64,000 nucleotides of DNA from NCBI RefSeq assembly GCF_022808855.1, contig NZ_JAKZLF010000016.1:1-64000 (forward strand). The letters are read 5' to 3'. The DNA is from Anaeromyxobacter soli (GTDB lineage: Bacteria; Myxococcota; Myxococcia; Myxococcales; Anaeromyxobacteraceae). A model generated the notes under the pieces. It did not search any database and had not been told where the DNA came from. It worked only from the letters and a program-made list of their open reading frames with translations. Within the stretch, counting starts at the first letter, position 1. Every line of letters starts with the position of its first letter. The position numbers were made by a program, and so were the translations under genes. Positions 46,929-55,262 of the stretch are shown here, piece by piece.

Positions 46929-48302
46929 TCAGCGCTCGCCGGCGGCCCGGGCGGCCGCCTCGGCTCCCGCGTCGCGCCGCAGCGGCGCCTCGCCCCGCAC
47001 GGCAGGATCGGCGCGCACCGCGGCCACCGCCGCCTCGATCCCGTGGCCGAGCCGCGCGGCGAGCTCCGGACCGTAGTACGTGCGCACCGCCTCGCCGCGG
47101 CGCGCCGCGATCTGCTCGGGCGTTTCCACGTAGCCCACGTAGCCACCGGCGAGCGAGACGATCTCCGTGCCGGGACCCGCCTCGGCGCGCCATGCCTCCC
47201 CCACCTCGGCCACCGGCTCGCCGGGCACGAACGCGAGCACCACCGGGCCGAGGCGCAGCGCGGACAGCGGGGCGCGCGCCGGGACCGCGCGGTAGGCGAG
47301 GTTGCCCGCCGCGGAGCGGAGGATCGCCGGCAGCGCTCCGGGCGCGGGCGCCGGGAGGACCACCTCGCCCGTCGCGAAGCCGAGCGCCGGGGCGGCGACG
47401 CGCTCGAAGCGGAGCGCCTCCACCGTGCGTGAGAGGGCGTCCGCGTAGCGCTCCGGCGTCACCGGGCCGCCTTCGGGCAGCGCCACCGACTGATCCCCGA
47501 GCGCTCCCTGGAAGAAGAGCCGCACGCCCGCCCCCGCCGCGTCCTCGTGCAGGAAGCGGCCCGGCCAGTCGCCGGAGATGAGCCGGTTCCGCTTTCCGAG
47601 CGTGGTGGGATGCGCGGCGAGCACCGTCAGCTCGGCGAGCGGCGCGCCGCCCCGCCGCGCGAGCCGCACGGCGAGGAGCCGCGCGTCCTTCGGCCCGCCC
47701 CCGCGGCCCCGCACGAGCGCCTCCGCCCGCCCGCGCGCGAGCTGGACCTCGACCGGGGTGAGGGCGCCCGCGGCGCGCCGGATCGCCTCCGCGATCCCCG
47801 CGACGACCGCCTCGCGCATGCGCGGCTCGTAGGGTGCCGCGCCGATGCGCTCGCCGAGCAGGTTGTCCCAGTAGCCGCCCGGTCCGGCGTGCGTGTGCGT
47901 CGCGGCGAGGACGAGGCCGTCGAGGCCGAGGTCCTCGACGCGCGCGCGGACGGCGGCCTCGAGCTCCTCGGGGACGACGAGCAGCTCCGCGGACGCGAGC
48001 GCGATCCTGCAGCCCGGCGCGCCCAGGACGAGCGCGCGGGCGCCCACCGGGTCGCGGACTCCCTCGCTCGTCCAGCGCAGGCGTGCGAAGCCGGCGATGG
48101 GCGCCTCGGCCGGAAGGGTGAAGGCGGCCTCTCCCACGCCTGCCGAGAGGGCGCCCGCTCCGCAGGGGGCGACGGCGATGCGCGCCGGCTCCTCGGGCCG
48201 CTCCGGCCGCCACGGGAGCGACGCGATCGCCAGCACGATCACGGGGATGGCGAGGGCCATCCCGGCGCCGCGCAGCGCGCGGGTGGCGGGCAGCTTTTTC
48301 AA
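46929..48302 (-). CDS. neutral/alkaline ceramidase-like protein (N-terminal domain only)
   Basis: A protein of about 457 residues with the TTG at 48302, whose n-region KK...R followed by [17 protein letters not shown] reads as an export signal; the ATG at 48260 gives 443 residues without that charge. The family pattern is present: [34 protein letters not shown] with metal-binding His, and [10 protein letters not shown]. The C-terminal Ig-like domain of classical neutral ceramidases is missing, so this is the short form. On the minus strand TATAAC (48317-48312) ends nine bases before the TTG, as in other near-leaderless genes here. Substrate may be ceramide or another N-acyl lipid. Confidence 0.78.
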   Translation of the reverse strand: MKKLPATRALRGAGMALAIPVIVLAIASLPWRPERPEEPARIAVAPCGAGALSAGVGEAAFTLPAEAPIAGFARLRWTSEGVRDPVGARALVLGAPGCRIALASAELLVVPEELEAAVRARVEDLGLDGLVLAATHTHAGPGGYWDNLLGERIGAAPYEPRMREAVVAGIAEAIRRAAGALTPVEVQLARGRAEALVRGRGGGPKDARLLAVRLARRGGAPLAELTVLAAHPTTLGKRNRLISGDWPGRFLHEDAAGAGVRLFFQGALGDQSVALPEGGPVTPERYADALSRTVEALRFERVAAPALGFATGEVVLPAPAPGALPAILRSAAGNLAYRAVPARAPLSALRLGPVVLAFVPGEPVAEVGEAWRAEAGPGTEIVSLAGGYVGYVETPEQIAARRGEAVRTYYGPELAARLGHGIEAAVAAVRADPAVRGEAPLRRDAGAEAAARAAGER

Positions 48303-48311
48303 GCGTGCATC

Positions 48312-48319
48312 GTTATACT
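48312..48319. promoter_or_regulatory. overlapping divergent -10 elements of purF and the ceramidase-like gene
   Basis: The core GTTATACT reads TATACT on the plus strand (48314-48319), 10 bases before the purF ATG, and TATAAC on the minus strand (48317-48312), nine bases before the TTG of the ceramidase-like gene. No clear -35 is found for either. The two polymerases would occupy the same site. Confidence 0.45.
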
Positions 48320-48329
48320 CCGGCGCCTC

Positions 48330-49784
48330 ATGGGGTACGACGCCGTCTACGACAAGATGAAGGACGAGTGCGGGGTCTTCGGGATCTGGGCGCTCGGCCA
48401 GTCCGAGGAGGCGTCGAACTACGCCTACCTGGGGCTGCACGCGCTGCAGCACCGCGGGCAGGAGTCGGCCGGGATCGTCGCGACCGACGGCGAGACCCTG
48501 CACGTCCACCGCGACATGGGGCTCGTGGCGGACGTGTTCACCGCCGAGACCATCGCGCGCCTCAAGGGCGGCGCCGCCATCGGGCACGTCCGCTACTCGA
48601 CCGCCGGCGGCTCGCACGTGAAGAACGCGCAGCCGCTCGCCGTGCAGTACCAGGGCGGCGCGGTCGCGGTCGCGCACAACGGCAACCTCGTGAACGCCGA
48701 GGCGCTGCGCGCCGATCTCGAGCGCGACGGCTCGATCTTCCAGGCCTCCACCGACACCGAGGTGATCGTCCACCTCCTCGCCCGCGCGCGCGCGCCGGGC
48801 GCACCCGGCTCGGTCGAGCAGCTCGTCGGCGCGGTGCGCGAGGCGCTCTGGCGCGTGACGGGCGCCTACTCGATGCTCTTCCTCTCGCCCAAGGCGCTCG
48901 TCGCCGCGCGCGATCCGATGGGCTTCCGCCCGCTCGTGCTCGGCAGGCTCAAGGGCAGCTGGGTGCTCGCGAGCGAGACGACCGCCCTCGACCTCATCGA
49001 GGCGGAGTACGTCCGCGAGGTGGAGCCGGGCGAGCTCATCATCGTCGACGGCTCCGGGCTCCGCAGCGAGCGGCTCTTCCCCGCCCAGCCGCCCTCCCGG
49101 CTCGGCCGCTGCGTCTTCGAGCACATCTACTTCGCGCGGCCGGACTCGGTGCTGTTCGGCAAGTCGGTCTACGAGGTGCGCCACGCCTTCGGCAAGCGGC
49201 TCGCCGAGGAGCACCCCGTGCCGGCGGACCTCGTCATCCCGGTGCCGGACTCGGGCGTGCCCGCCGCCATCGGCTACGCCGAGAAGGCGGGGATCCCCTT
49301 CGCGATGGGGCTCGTCCGCTCGCACTACGTCGGCCGCACCTTCATCGAGCCGCAGCAGTCGATCCGGCACTTCGGCGTGAAGCTCAAGCTGAACGCGCTC
49401 CGCGGGGTGCTCGCCGGCAAGCGCGTGGTGGTGGTGGACGACTCGGTCGTGCGCGGCACGACGAGCCGCAAGATCGTGAAGATGATCCGCGCGGCCGGCG
49501 CGACGGAGGTCCACCTCCGCATCAGCTCGCCGCCCACCGCCTGGCCCTGCTACTACGGCATCGACACGCCCACGCGGCAGGAGCTCATCGCGAGCACGCA
49601 CTCGATCGAGGACATCGCGACCTACGTCACCGCGGACTCGCTCGGCTACCTCTCGCTGCCCGGCCTCTACGCCGCCATCGGCGAGGACCGCGCCACGTAC
49701 TGCGACGCGTGCTTCTCGGGCGAGTACCTCGTCGCCTTCCCGAAGCGCACCCCCGCGCCGCCCCTGCGCGTCGTCGGCGCCTGA
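48330..49784 (+). CDS. purF: amidophosphoribosyltransferase PurF
   Basis: First committed step of purine synthesis: PRPP and glutamine to phosphoribosylamine. The 484-residue protein has a short propeptide; the nucleophile is Cys14 in [10 protein letters not shown], exposed by cleavage. The glutaminase contains [11 protein letters not shown] and RYSTAGG; the phosphoribosyltransferase has [18 protein letters not shown] as PRPP loop and [11 protein letters not shown]. Cys in [12 protein letters not shown] near the C-terminus may bind an iron-sulfur cluster together with C-R-x-C-V type residues, as in the Bacillus enzyme. Starts 10 bases after TATACT without a Shine-Dalgarno. Confidence 0.97.
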   Translation: MGYDAVYDKMKDECGVFGIWALGQSEEASNYAYLGLHALQHRGQESAGIVATDGETLHVHRDMGLVADVFTAETIARLKGGAAIGHVRYSTAGGSHVKNAQPLAVQYQGGAVAVAHNGNLVNAEALRADLERDGSIFQASTDTEVIVHLLARARAPGAPGSVEQLVGAVREALWRVTGAYSMLFLSPKALVAARDPMGFRPLVLGRLKGSWVLASETTALDLIEAEYVREVEPGELIIVDGSGLRSERLFPAQPPSRLGRCVFEHIYFARPDSVLFGKSVYEVRHAFGKRLAEEHPVPADLVIPVPDSGVPAAIGYAEKAGIPFAMGLVRSHYVGRTFIEPQQSIRHFGVKLKLNALRGVLAGKRVVVVDDSVVRGTTSRKIVKMIRAAGATEVHLRISSPPTAWPCYYGIDTPTRQELIASTHSIEDIATYVTADSLGYLSLPGLYAAIGEDRATYCDACFSGEYLVAFPKRTPAPPLRVVGA

Positions 49785-49870
49785 GCCGCCGGAGCTCCCG
49801 AAGCCCGAGGTGAGCGCGCTCAATCGGGGCGGCGCCGCGCGTCGGGCGCACCGCGCGGCCCGAGCGTGCA

Positions 49871-49876
49871 TAAGCT
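49871..49876 (+). promoter_or_regulatory. candidate -10 element (TAAGCT) of the RMD1-like gene
   Basis: TAAGCT ends nine bases before the ATG at 49886; the octamer TAAGCTCG recurs at 33255 and 55622 ahead of other genes. Confidence 0.3.
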
Positions 49877-49885
49877 CGGGCGCGC

Positions 49886-51022
49886 ATGGCGGCGAACCCC
49901 GAGCGCTTCGTCATCGCGGACGGCAGCGTCCACGTGTACCGCCTCTTCGACGTCGCGGACGCGATCGACCTCGCCGCCGCGGAGCGCGCCGTCGAGGTGG
50001 CGATGGCGGCGCCCAAGTCGCGCGCGCGCCTCACCGGCGCGCAGTCCGCGACCGCGCTCGAGCTGCCGCGCCCACCGCTGCGCGTCGCGCTCGGCGCGCG
50101 CGAGGCCCCGCTCCGCTCCCGCGGCGCGCGCACCGCCGAGGCGAGCGCGCACGTCTTCGACTACGGCGTCGTCTCGATCCTCTACAAGCTGCCCATCGCG
50201 CCCGGCACCGCGCTCGAGGAGCTCGTCGGGCTCGCGGAGGAGCTGTTCGTCTCGCCGCCGCCGGAGATCGACCAGGGGGCGCGGCGCGAGGCGGAGGAGC
50301 TCTGCCGCGCCCTGGGCGGCGCGCTCGAGCGGCCGCACCGCTGGGACGGCCTCGAGAGTTACCAGATCTTCTTCGTGCGCCGCTTCGCGGACGGACCCCT
50401 CCGCGCCCAGGAGCTGCTCGCCAGCGCCCCCGTGGCGGAGCTGCTCCTCGGCGAGACGAGCCCGGTCCGCCTCTCGACCGCCGAGCGCCAGGAGGTGCTC
50501 TCCCACCACTACACCTACCTGGAGGACGACCTCGCGGTGGTGCACTGGAACAGCGCGCTCGTGGTGGAGCCTTCGGGGGTGGAGGACATCCCCGACCTGC
50601 TGGAGTTCGCGACCGCCCACCTGCTCGAGCTGCGCTATTACGACGCGCTCCTCGACCGCGAGCTGCACCTCATCTACGACGAGATCGAGCGGGGCGGGAG
50701 CCCGGTCGCGAACATCTTCACCCGCCGGTACCGCGGCCTGCAGCGCCGCACCGCCGCCCTCCTGCTCGAGCTCTCCGAGATGGTGGAAAGGCTCGAAAAC
50801 GCAGTGAAAATCGTGGGGGACTTCTACCTCGCGCGGCTCTACCAGAGCGCGGTCCGCCGCTTCCGGCTCCCGGCCTGGCAGGAGACGGTCCTGCGCAAGC
50901 AGCGGCTCCTCGCCGAGGTGAACGACCTCATCGGCGACGCCGCCGACACGAGCCGGAGCGAGCTCCTCGAGCTCGCCATCATCCTCCTCATCGTCTTCGA
51001 GATCGTCGCCGCCTTCCGCTGA
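49886..51022 (+). CDS. RMD1/DUF155-family membrane-tethered protein
   Basis: A 378-residue protein like the RMD1/RMND1 (YagE, DUF155) family. The middle holds VFDYGVVSILYKLP and DDLAVVHWNSALVVEPSGVEDIPDLLEFATAHLLELRYYD, the family's conserved core. A long helical stretch (RREAEELCRAL... and LLLELSEMVERLENAVKIVGDFYLARLYQ) follows. The end, TSRSELLELAIILLIVFEIVAAF, is the single C-terminal membrane helix typical of the group, so the body is in the cytoplasm. Bacterial function is unknown; the eukaryotic relatives act in mitochondrial translation. Confidence 0.85.
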   Translation: MAANPERFVIADGSVHVYRLFDVADAIDLAAAERAVEVAMAAPKSRARLTGAQSATALELPRPPLRVALGAREAPLRSRGARTAEASAHVFDYGVVSILYKLPIAPGTALEELVGLAEELFVSPPPEIDQGARREAEELCRALGGALERPHRWDGLESYQIFFVRRFADGPLRAQELLASAPVAELLLGETSPVRLSTAERQEVLSHHYTYLEDDLAVVHWNSALVVEPSGVEDIPDLLEFATAHLLELRYYDALLDRELHLIYDEIERGGSPVANIFTRRYRGLQRRTAALLLELSEMVERLENAVKIVGDFYLARLYQSAVRRFRLPAWQETVLRKQRLLAEVNDLIGDAADTSRSELLELAIILLIVFEIVAAFR

Positions 51023-51059
51023 GGGTGTGGCACGGCTCCCTCCCTGGAGCGGGATCGAT

Positions 51060-51096
51060 CGTCACGATCGGCCCGTTTTTCAGGCCGATCGTGACG
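51060..51096. repeat. 14-bp inverted repeat upstream of the HU-like gene
   Basis: GTCACGATCGGCC at 51061-51073 pairs perfectly with GGCCGATCGTGAC at 51083-51095 around a 9-base loop (CGTTTTTCA); C51060 and G51096 extend it. It lies just upstream of the HU promoter. No T-run follows it, so it is either the end of the RMD1-like transcript or an operator. Confidence 0.7.
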
Positions 51097-51104
51097 GCGT
51101 GAAG

Positions 51105-51133
51105 TTGACGGGGGGATCGGGAAGCGATATCTC
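51105..51133 (+). promoter_or_regulatory. sigma-70-like promoter of the HU-like gene
   Basis: TTGACG at 51105-51110, a 17-base spacer, then TATCTC at 51128-51133. The leader is about 45 bases and contains GGAGGG before the ATG. Confidence 0.5.
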
Positions 51134-51182
51134 CGAGCCATTCGCCGCCCTGGGCGGGCGGTCGACAGGAGGGCTTTCCAAC

Positions 51183-51470
51183 ATGACGCAGGCTCAGTTC
51201 TTCCAGGCGGTGGCCGAGGGCGCGCAGCTGTCGAAGGCCCAGGTCCGTCAGGTGTTCACGGCGGTCGAGGAGGTCGTGACGAAGCGGCTGAAGGGCGAGG
51301 GGAAGATCCCGCTCGGCGGCCTGGGCGCGGTGAAGCTCGTCGATCGCAAGGCGCGCATCGGCCGCAACCCGGCGACGGGCGAGCAGATCAAGATCCCGGC
51401 TCGCACCGCCATCAAGATCACGCCCGCCAAGGGCCTGAAGGACATCTTCAACAAGAAGGGCAAGAAGTAG
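51183..51470 (+). CDS. HU-family DNA-binding protein
   Basis: A 95-residue nucleoid-associated protein. The sequence follows the HU fold: helices MTQAQFFQAVAEGAQLSKAQVRQVFTAVEEVVTKRL, then the beta arms GEGKIPLGGLGAVKLVDRKARIGRNPATGEQIKIPARTAIKITPAKGLKDIF. The arm tip RNPATGE is the HU signature that wedges into DNA. The C-terminal NKKGKK tail is basic. GGAGGG lies about nine bases before the ATG. It stands alone, with its own promoter and terminator. Confidence 0.93.
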   Translation: MTQAQFFQAVAEGAQLSKAQVRQVFTAVEEVVTKRLKGEGKIPLGGLGAVKLVDRKARIGRNPATGEQIKIPARTAIKITPAKGLKDIFNKKGKK

Positions 51471-51494
51471 CCCTTCCTCGATCGAGGTCCTCGG

Positions 51495-51533
51495 CGCCCG
51501 CCTGGCCCTGCGGCTCGGCGGGCGTCGCTTTTT
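51495..51533 (+). terminator. intrinsic terminator of the HU-like gene
   Basis: CGCCCGCC at 51495-51502 pairs with GGCGGGCG at 51517-51524, followed after four bases by five T's (51529-51533). This is the only textbook rho-independent terminator I see in the window. Confidence 0.75.
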
Positions 51534-51584
51534 CCGGTCATCACCTGTCGTGAACCCAGGGCGCCGCCCCGAGGGAGAGCAGCG

Positions 51585-52022
51585 ATGAGCGTCGTCGTCG
51601 TCCCCGCCGACACCCCGGCCCTGCGCGAGCAGGCGTATGCGCTGCGCCACGACGTGTTCGTCGGCGAGCAGCGGGTGCCCGTCGAGCTGGAGCGCGACGA
51701 GCACGACGACGCGGCCTTCCACGTCGTCGCGCTCGAGGGCGCGCGCTGCGTGGGCACCGGCCGCCTCGTGCGGCAGGCGGGCGGCGTCGGGCGCGTCGGG
51801 CGCATGGCGGTGGAGCGCGGGCACCGCCGCCTGGGCGTGGGCGAGCAGCTCCTCGCCGCGCTCGAGGAGCGGGCGCGCGCCGAGGGGCTCGCCGAGATCG
51901 AGCTGCACGCCCAGTGCTACGTCGAGGCGTTCTACGCGCGGGCGGGTTACGCGCGCGCCGGCGAGCGCTTCGAGGAGGCCGGCATCCCGCACGTGGTGAT
52001 GCGCAAGCGGCTCGTGCCGTGA
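51585..52022 (+). CDS. GNAT-family acetyltransferase (ElaA-like)
   Basis: A 145-residue acetyl-CoA-dependent N-acyltransferase. The N-terminal ALRHDVFVGEQRVPVELERDEHDDAAFHVVA matches ElaA-type GNATs. The CoA-binding segment is VGRMAVERGHRRLGVGEQLLAAL (motif A, R/Q-x-x-G-x-G/A), and the end AEIELHAQCYVEAFYARAGYARAGERFEEAGIPHVVMRKRL is the family's closing motif. Substrate unknown. GAGGGAGAG precedes the ATG. Confidence 0.9.
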   Translation: MSVVVVPADTPALREQAYALRHDVFVGEQRVPVELERDEHDDAAFHVVALEGARCVGTGRLVRQAGGVGRVGRMAVERGHRRLGVGEQLLAALEERARAEGLAEIELHAQCYVEAFYARAGYARAGERFEEAGIPHVVMRKRLVP

Positions 52023-52063
52023 GCGCCGCGCCGCGAGGCCGGATCAGGCGAGGGTCGTGACCT

Positions 52064-52807
52064 TCAGCGGATCCGCAGCAGCGTGCGGACCGTCGCGATG
52101 ATGTCGGCGAACTGGACCGGCTTCTGGAGGTACACGTCGATGCCGAGCTCGGCGGCGCGGTCGCGCGCGTCGGGCCCGCCGGCGCTGATGATGACGATGG
52201 GCGTCCCGGCCAGCGCCGGATCGGCCCGCATCCGCTCGACGAGCGTGAAGCCGTCCATGACCGGCATGTACAGGTCCGCCATGACGAGGTCGACGCGGGG
52301 CGGCTCGACGAGCCGGGCCAGCGCCTCGTGGCCGTTCGGCGCGTACTCGACGGCGACGTCCACGCCGTCCCCCTCCGAGCGGAGCTTCCGGAGGGCGTAC
52401 TGGTACATCTCGACCACCCGCGCGTTGTCCTCGACCACCAGCACGCGGTAGGTGCGCTTCGCCTTGCCGCTGCCGGTGCGGGCGGTCTCGGCGATGCGCG
52501 CGAGCTTGTGCCGGTCGTCCACCCGGTCGATGGGGATCTTGACCGCGACCCCCCGCGGCTGGTCCTTGGCGGCGGCGCGCGTGCGCACGACCTCCACCTC
52601 GACCTCCACGGGCTCGAGCAGCCCGGGGAAGCTCACCTGCAGCGGGACGCGATCGCCCTCGCGCAGGGACCGATCCGTGCGTATGAAGAGCCCGCCGGCC
52701 GACACGTTCTCCGTGACGTCCCGGACGGCCTGCTGCATGCCTGGATAATCCACACGGAGCACGAGCGGGACGCGGGGATCGCGACGCTTTTCTCGACCGA
52801 TTTCCAT
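52064..52807 (-). CDS. PilZ-receiver signalling protein
   Basis: A 247-residue protein with an N-terminal PilZ domain (1-110) and a C-terminal receiver (about 120-245). The PilZ domain has R-x3-R in KRRDPRVPL and ENVSAGG, again Asn in place of the usual Asp of D-x-S-x-x-G. The receiver has the phosphorylation Asp in LVMADLYMPVMDG and Lys in LQKPVQF. It could bind c-di-GMP and be phosphorylated, coupling both signals, but it lacks a DNA-binding or enzymatic output. Transcribed divergently from nuoE from a promoter that shares its -35 region; TATACT ends 12 bases before the ATG and there is no Shine-Dalgarno. Confidence 0.88.
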   Translation of the reverse strand: MEIGREKRRDPRVPLVLRVDYPGMQQAVRDVTENVSAGGLFIRTDRSLREGDRVPLQVSFPGLLEPVEVEVEVVRTRAAAKDQPRGVAVKIPIDRVDDRHKLARIAETARTGSGKAKRTYRVLVVEDNARVVEMYQYALRKLRSEGDGVDVAVEYAPNGHEALARLVEPPRVDLVMADLYMPVMDGFTLVERMRADPALAGTPIVIISAGGPDARDRAAELGIDVYLQKPVQFADIIATVRTLLRIR

Positions 52808-52819
52808 CCGGAGCGGTCG

Positions 52820-52847
52820 AGTATACAGCGGCGGATCTCCTTGACAA
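52820..52847 (-). promoter_or_regulatory. promoter of the PilZ-receiver gene
   Basis: Minus strand: TTGTCA (52847-52842), 16-base spacer, TATACT (52825-52820). The -35 hexamer overlaps the nuoE -35 on the opposite strand. Confidence 0.6.
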
Positions 52848-52869
52848 TCTTACATGTGCTCACTAGCCT
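52841..52869 (+). promoter_or_regulatory. promoter of the nuoEFJK genes
   Basis: Perfect -35 TTGACA at 52841-52846, 17-base spacer, and TAGCCT at 52864-52869. Start of transcription would be near 52876, leaving a leader of about 30 bases before the nuoE ATG. Confidence 0.75.
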
Positions 52870-52905
52870 CGCCCGCGCTTTACGCCCTGCCTTCATCGGA
52901 CCTCT

Positions 52906-53421
52906 ATGACGAATCCACCACTCGTCGGGACGGCCGAAGAACTGCCGCGGGAAAAGGTCGAGCACTTCGACCGTGAGCTCGCGGAGGTCCTTCGTCGCTA
53001 CCCGCCCGATCGAAAGGCCGCGGCGATGCTGCCGGCCCTCCGCCTCGGCCAGGAAGTCTTCGGCTACCTCTCCCCCGCGGTTCAGCGGCTCGCCGCCGAC
53101 CGGCTCGGCACCTCGCCGGCGCGCGCGGAGGAGGTGGCCACGTTCTACGTGATGTTCCACACCGCGCCGATCGGCCGCCACCTCGTGGAGGTGTGCACGA
53201 ACGTCTCGTGCTGCCTCACCGGCGGCGACCGGCTGTTCGAGTACCTCAAGCACAAGCTCGGGGTCGCGAACGGCGGCACCTCGTCGGACGGGCGCTTCAC
53301 GCTGCGCGAGGTCGAGTGCCTCGGCGCCTGCGGCACCGCCCCGGCGATGCTCGTGGACGAGGAGATGCACGAGCGGCTCGACCCGAAGAAGGTCGAGGAG
53401 ATCCTGGGGAGGCTCGAGTGA
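52906..53421 (+). CDS. nuoE: NADH dehydrogenase I subunit E
   Basis: 24-kDa subunit of the peripheral arm of complex I, carrying a 2Fe-2S cluster. The 171-residue protein has VSC-type ligands CTNVSC (C-x4-C) and CLGAC (C-x3-C), and the fold markers ATFYVMFHTAPIGRH and GTAPAMLVDEE. Length is normal for NuoE. It is first in nuoEFJK; the stop overlaps the GTG of nuoF (GTGA). Confidence 0.95.
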   Translation: MTNPPLVGTAEELPREKVEHFDRELAEVLRRYPPDRKAAAMLPALRLGQEVFGYLSPAVQRLAADRLGTSPARAEEVATFYVMFHTAPIGRHLVEVCTNVSCCLTGGDRLFEYLKHKLGVANGGTSSDGRFTLREVECLGACGTAPAMLVDEEMHERLDPKKVEEILGRLE

Positions 53422-54743
53422 GCGAGACGCTCATCCTGACGAAGCGCTGGGGGAAGCCCGACTCCGCCGCGCTGCGCACCTACCGCGCGGACGGCGGCTA
53501 CGCCGCGCTCGACAAGGCGCTCGGCATGGAGCCCGCCGCCGTCGTCGACGAGGTGAAGAAGTCGAACCTCCGCGGCCGCGGCGGCGCCGGCTTCGCGACC
53601 GGGCTCAAGTGGACGTTCCTCCCGAAGGACGTCCGTCCCCGTTACCTCACGGTGAACGCGGACGAGTCCGAGCCGGGCACGTTCAAGGACCGCTACATCA
53701 TCGAGCACGATCCCCACATGCTGATCGAGGGGATCGCCATCACCTGCTACGCGCTCGACATCCACGCCGCCTACGTCTACATCCGCGGCGAGTTCGCGAA
53801 GCAGGCGCGCATCCTCGAGGCGGCGGTCGAGGAGGCGCGCGCGGCCGGCATCCTCGGCTCGCGGCTCCTCGGCAAGAAGGACTTCGACCTCGAGATCGTC
53901 GTGCACCGCGGCGCGGGCGCGTACATCTGCGGCGAGGAGTCGGCCCTGCTCGAGTCGCTCGAGGGCAAGAAGGGCTACCCCCGCCTCAAGCCCCCGTTCC
54001 CGGCGATCGTCGGCCTGTGGGGCAAGCCCACCATCATCAACAACGTCGAGACCATCGCGAACGTCCCCTGGATCGTCGCGAACGGCGGCGACGCGTTCGC
54101 CGCGCTCGGCGTGGGCAAGTCGGGCGGCACCCGGCTCTTCGGCGTCTCCGGCCACGTGAACCGGCCGGGCGTCTTCGAGAAGCCGGTCGCCTACAACCTG
54201 AAGAAGCTCATCATGGAGGACTGCGGCGGGGTCGTCGGCGGCCGGAAGATCAAGGCCGTCATCCCCGGCGGCTCCTCCTCCCCGGTGCTGCGCGGCGACG
54301 AGATCGACATCTCGCTCGAGTTCGACGCGGTGAAGGCGGCCGGCTCGATGTCCGGCTCCGGCGGCGTCATCGTGTTCGACGACTCGACCTGCATGGTCCG
54401 CGCGCTCGCCCGCATCTCCAAGTTCTACGCGGAGGAGAGCTGCGGGCAGTGCACCCCCTGCCGCGAGGGCACCTCGTGGATGGAGGGCATCGTCGAGAAG
54501 ATCGAGCACGGCCACGCCACCGCCGAGGACGTCGCCAAGCTCGAGCAGGTGGCGGGCAACATCGGCGGGCAGACCATCTGCGCGCTCGGTGACGCCGCCT
54601 CGATGCCGGTGCAGTCGTTCGTGAAGAAGTTCCGCGACGAGTTCCTGCGCCACGTCGAGGAGCGGCGCTGCCCGTACGGCGACCACGGCTGGGGTCTCGA
54701 TCAGTCCTCTCGCCCGGCGGTGGTGGGCGGGGTGAGGTACTAG
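53418..54743 (+). CDS. nuoF: NADH dehydrogenase I subunit F
   Basis: 51-kDa flavoprotein that binds NADH and FMN and one 4Fe-4S cluster. The 441-residue protein has the FMN/NADH glycine motif GRGGAGFATGLKW, the NADH segment ICGEESALLESLEGK, and the cluster ligands CGQCTPC plus a later Cys in TICALGD. IINNVETIANVP and GVSGHVNRPGVFE are also typical. Starts with GTG overlapping the end of nuoE. Confidence 0.96.
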   Translation: MSETLILTKRWGKPDSAALRTYRADGGYAALDKALGMEPAAVVDEVKKSNLRGRGGAGFATGLKWTFLPKDVRPRYLTVNADESEPGTFKDRYIIEHDPHMLIEGIAITCYALDIHAAYVYIRGEFAKQARILEAAVEEARAAGILGSRLLGKKDFDLEIVVHRGAGAYICGEESALLESLEGKKGYPRLKPPFPAIVGLWGKPTIINNVETIANVPWIVANGGDAFAALGVGKSGGTRLFGVSGHVNRPGVFEKPVAYNLKKLIMEDCGGVVGGRKIKAVIPGGSSSPVLRGDEIDISLEFDAVKAAGSMSGSGGVIVFDDSTCMVRALARISKFYAEESCGQCTPCREGTSWMEGIVEKIEHGHATAEDVAKLEQVAGNIGGQTICALGDAASMPVQSFVKKFRDEFLRHVEERRCPYGDHGWGLDQSSRPAVVGGVRY

Positions 54744-54746
54744 GCG

Positions 54747-55259
54747 ATGCAAATCACGGCCGAGCTCGTCTGCTTCTGGATCTTCGCCATCCCCCTCGTC
54801 GTCACCGCGCTCGGCGTGGTGGTCGCGCGGAGCCCGGTGTACGCGGCGATGAACCTCGTCGCGGCCTTCTTCTTCATGGCCGGGCTCTACGTCCTCCTCG
54901 CCGCGCACCTCATCGCGTTCATGCAGATCCTGGTGTACGCGGGCGCGGTGATGGTGCTCTTCCTGTTCGTCATCATGCTCCTGTCGCTCGACGAGGAGCA
55001 CCCGCAGCGCGAGCGCCGCAGGGCGATGCAGTACGTGGGCGTGCTCGGCGCGGTCTCGCTCCTCGCCGTGCTCGCCTCCGCCATCGCCCGCGTGCCCGAC
55101 GCGGCCATGTCGACGCTCGCCCAGCCGGACCGCTTCGGCACGGTGAAGGCGGTCGGGCAGGTGCTCTACACCGAGTTCCTGCTGCCCTTCGAGGTGACGA
55201 GCCTCTTGCTCCTCGTCGCCATCGTCGGTGCGGTCGTCGTCGCGAAGGAGAGGATCTGA
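54747..55259 (+). CDS. nuoJ: NADH dehydrogenase I subunit J
   Basis: Membrane subunit of complex I with about five helices in 170 residues. FFFMAGLYVLLAAHLIAFMQILVYAGAVMVLFLFVIMLL is the conserved helix pair with the pi-bulge region, and LLPFEVTSLLLLVAIVGAVVVAK is the last helix. It begins three bases after nuoF, with nuoG, nuoH and nuoI missing between them. Confidence 0.95.
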   Translation: MQITAELVCFWIFAIPLVVTALGVVVARSPVYAAMNLVAAFFFMAGLYVLLAAHLIAFMQILVYAGAVMVLFLFVIMLLSLDEEHPQRERRRAMQYVGVLGAVSLLAVLASAIARVPDAAMSTLAQPDRFGTVKAVGQVLYTEFLLPFEVTSLLLLVAIVGAVVVAKERI

Positions 55260-55262
55260 GCC

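Noticed and set aside
48260-48302. ATG at 48260 as the start of the ceramidase-like protein
   Set aside because: It would remove the positively charged part of the signal peptide, and the TATAAC box fits the upstream TTG; kept only as an alternative.
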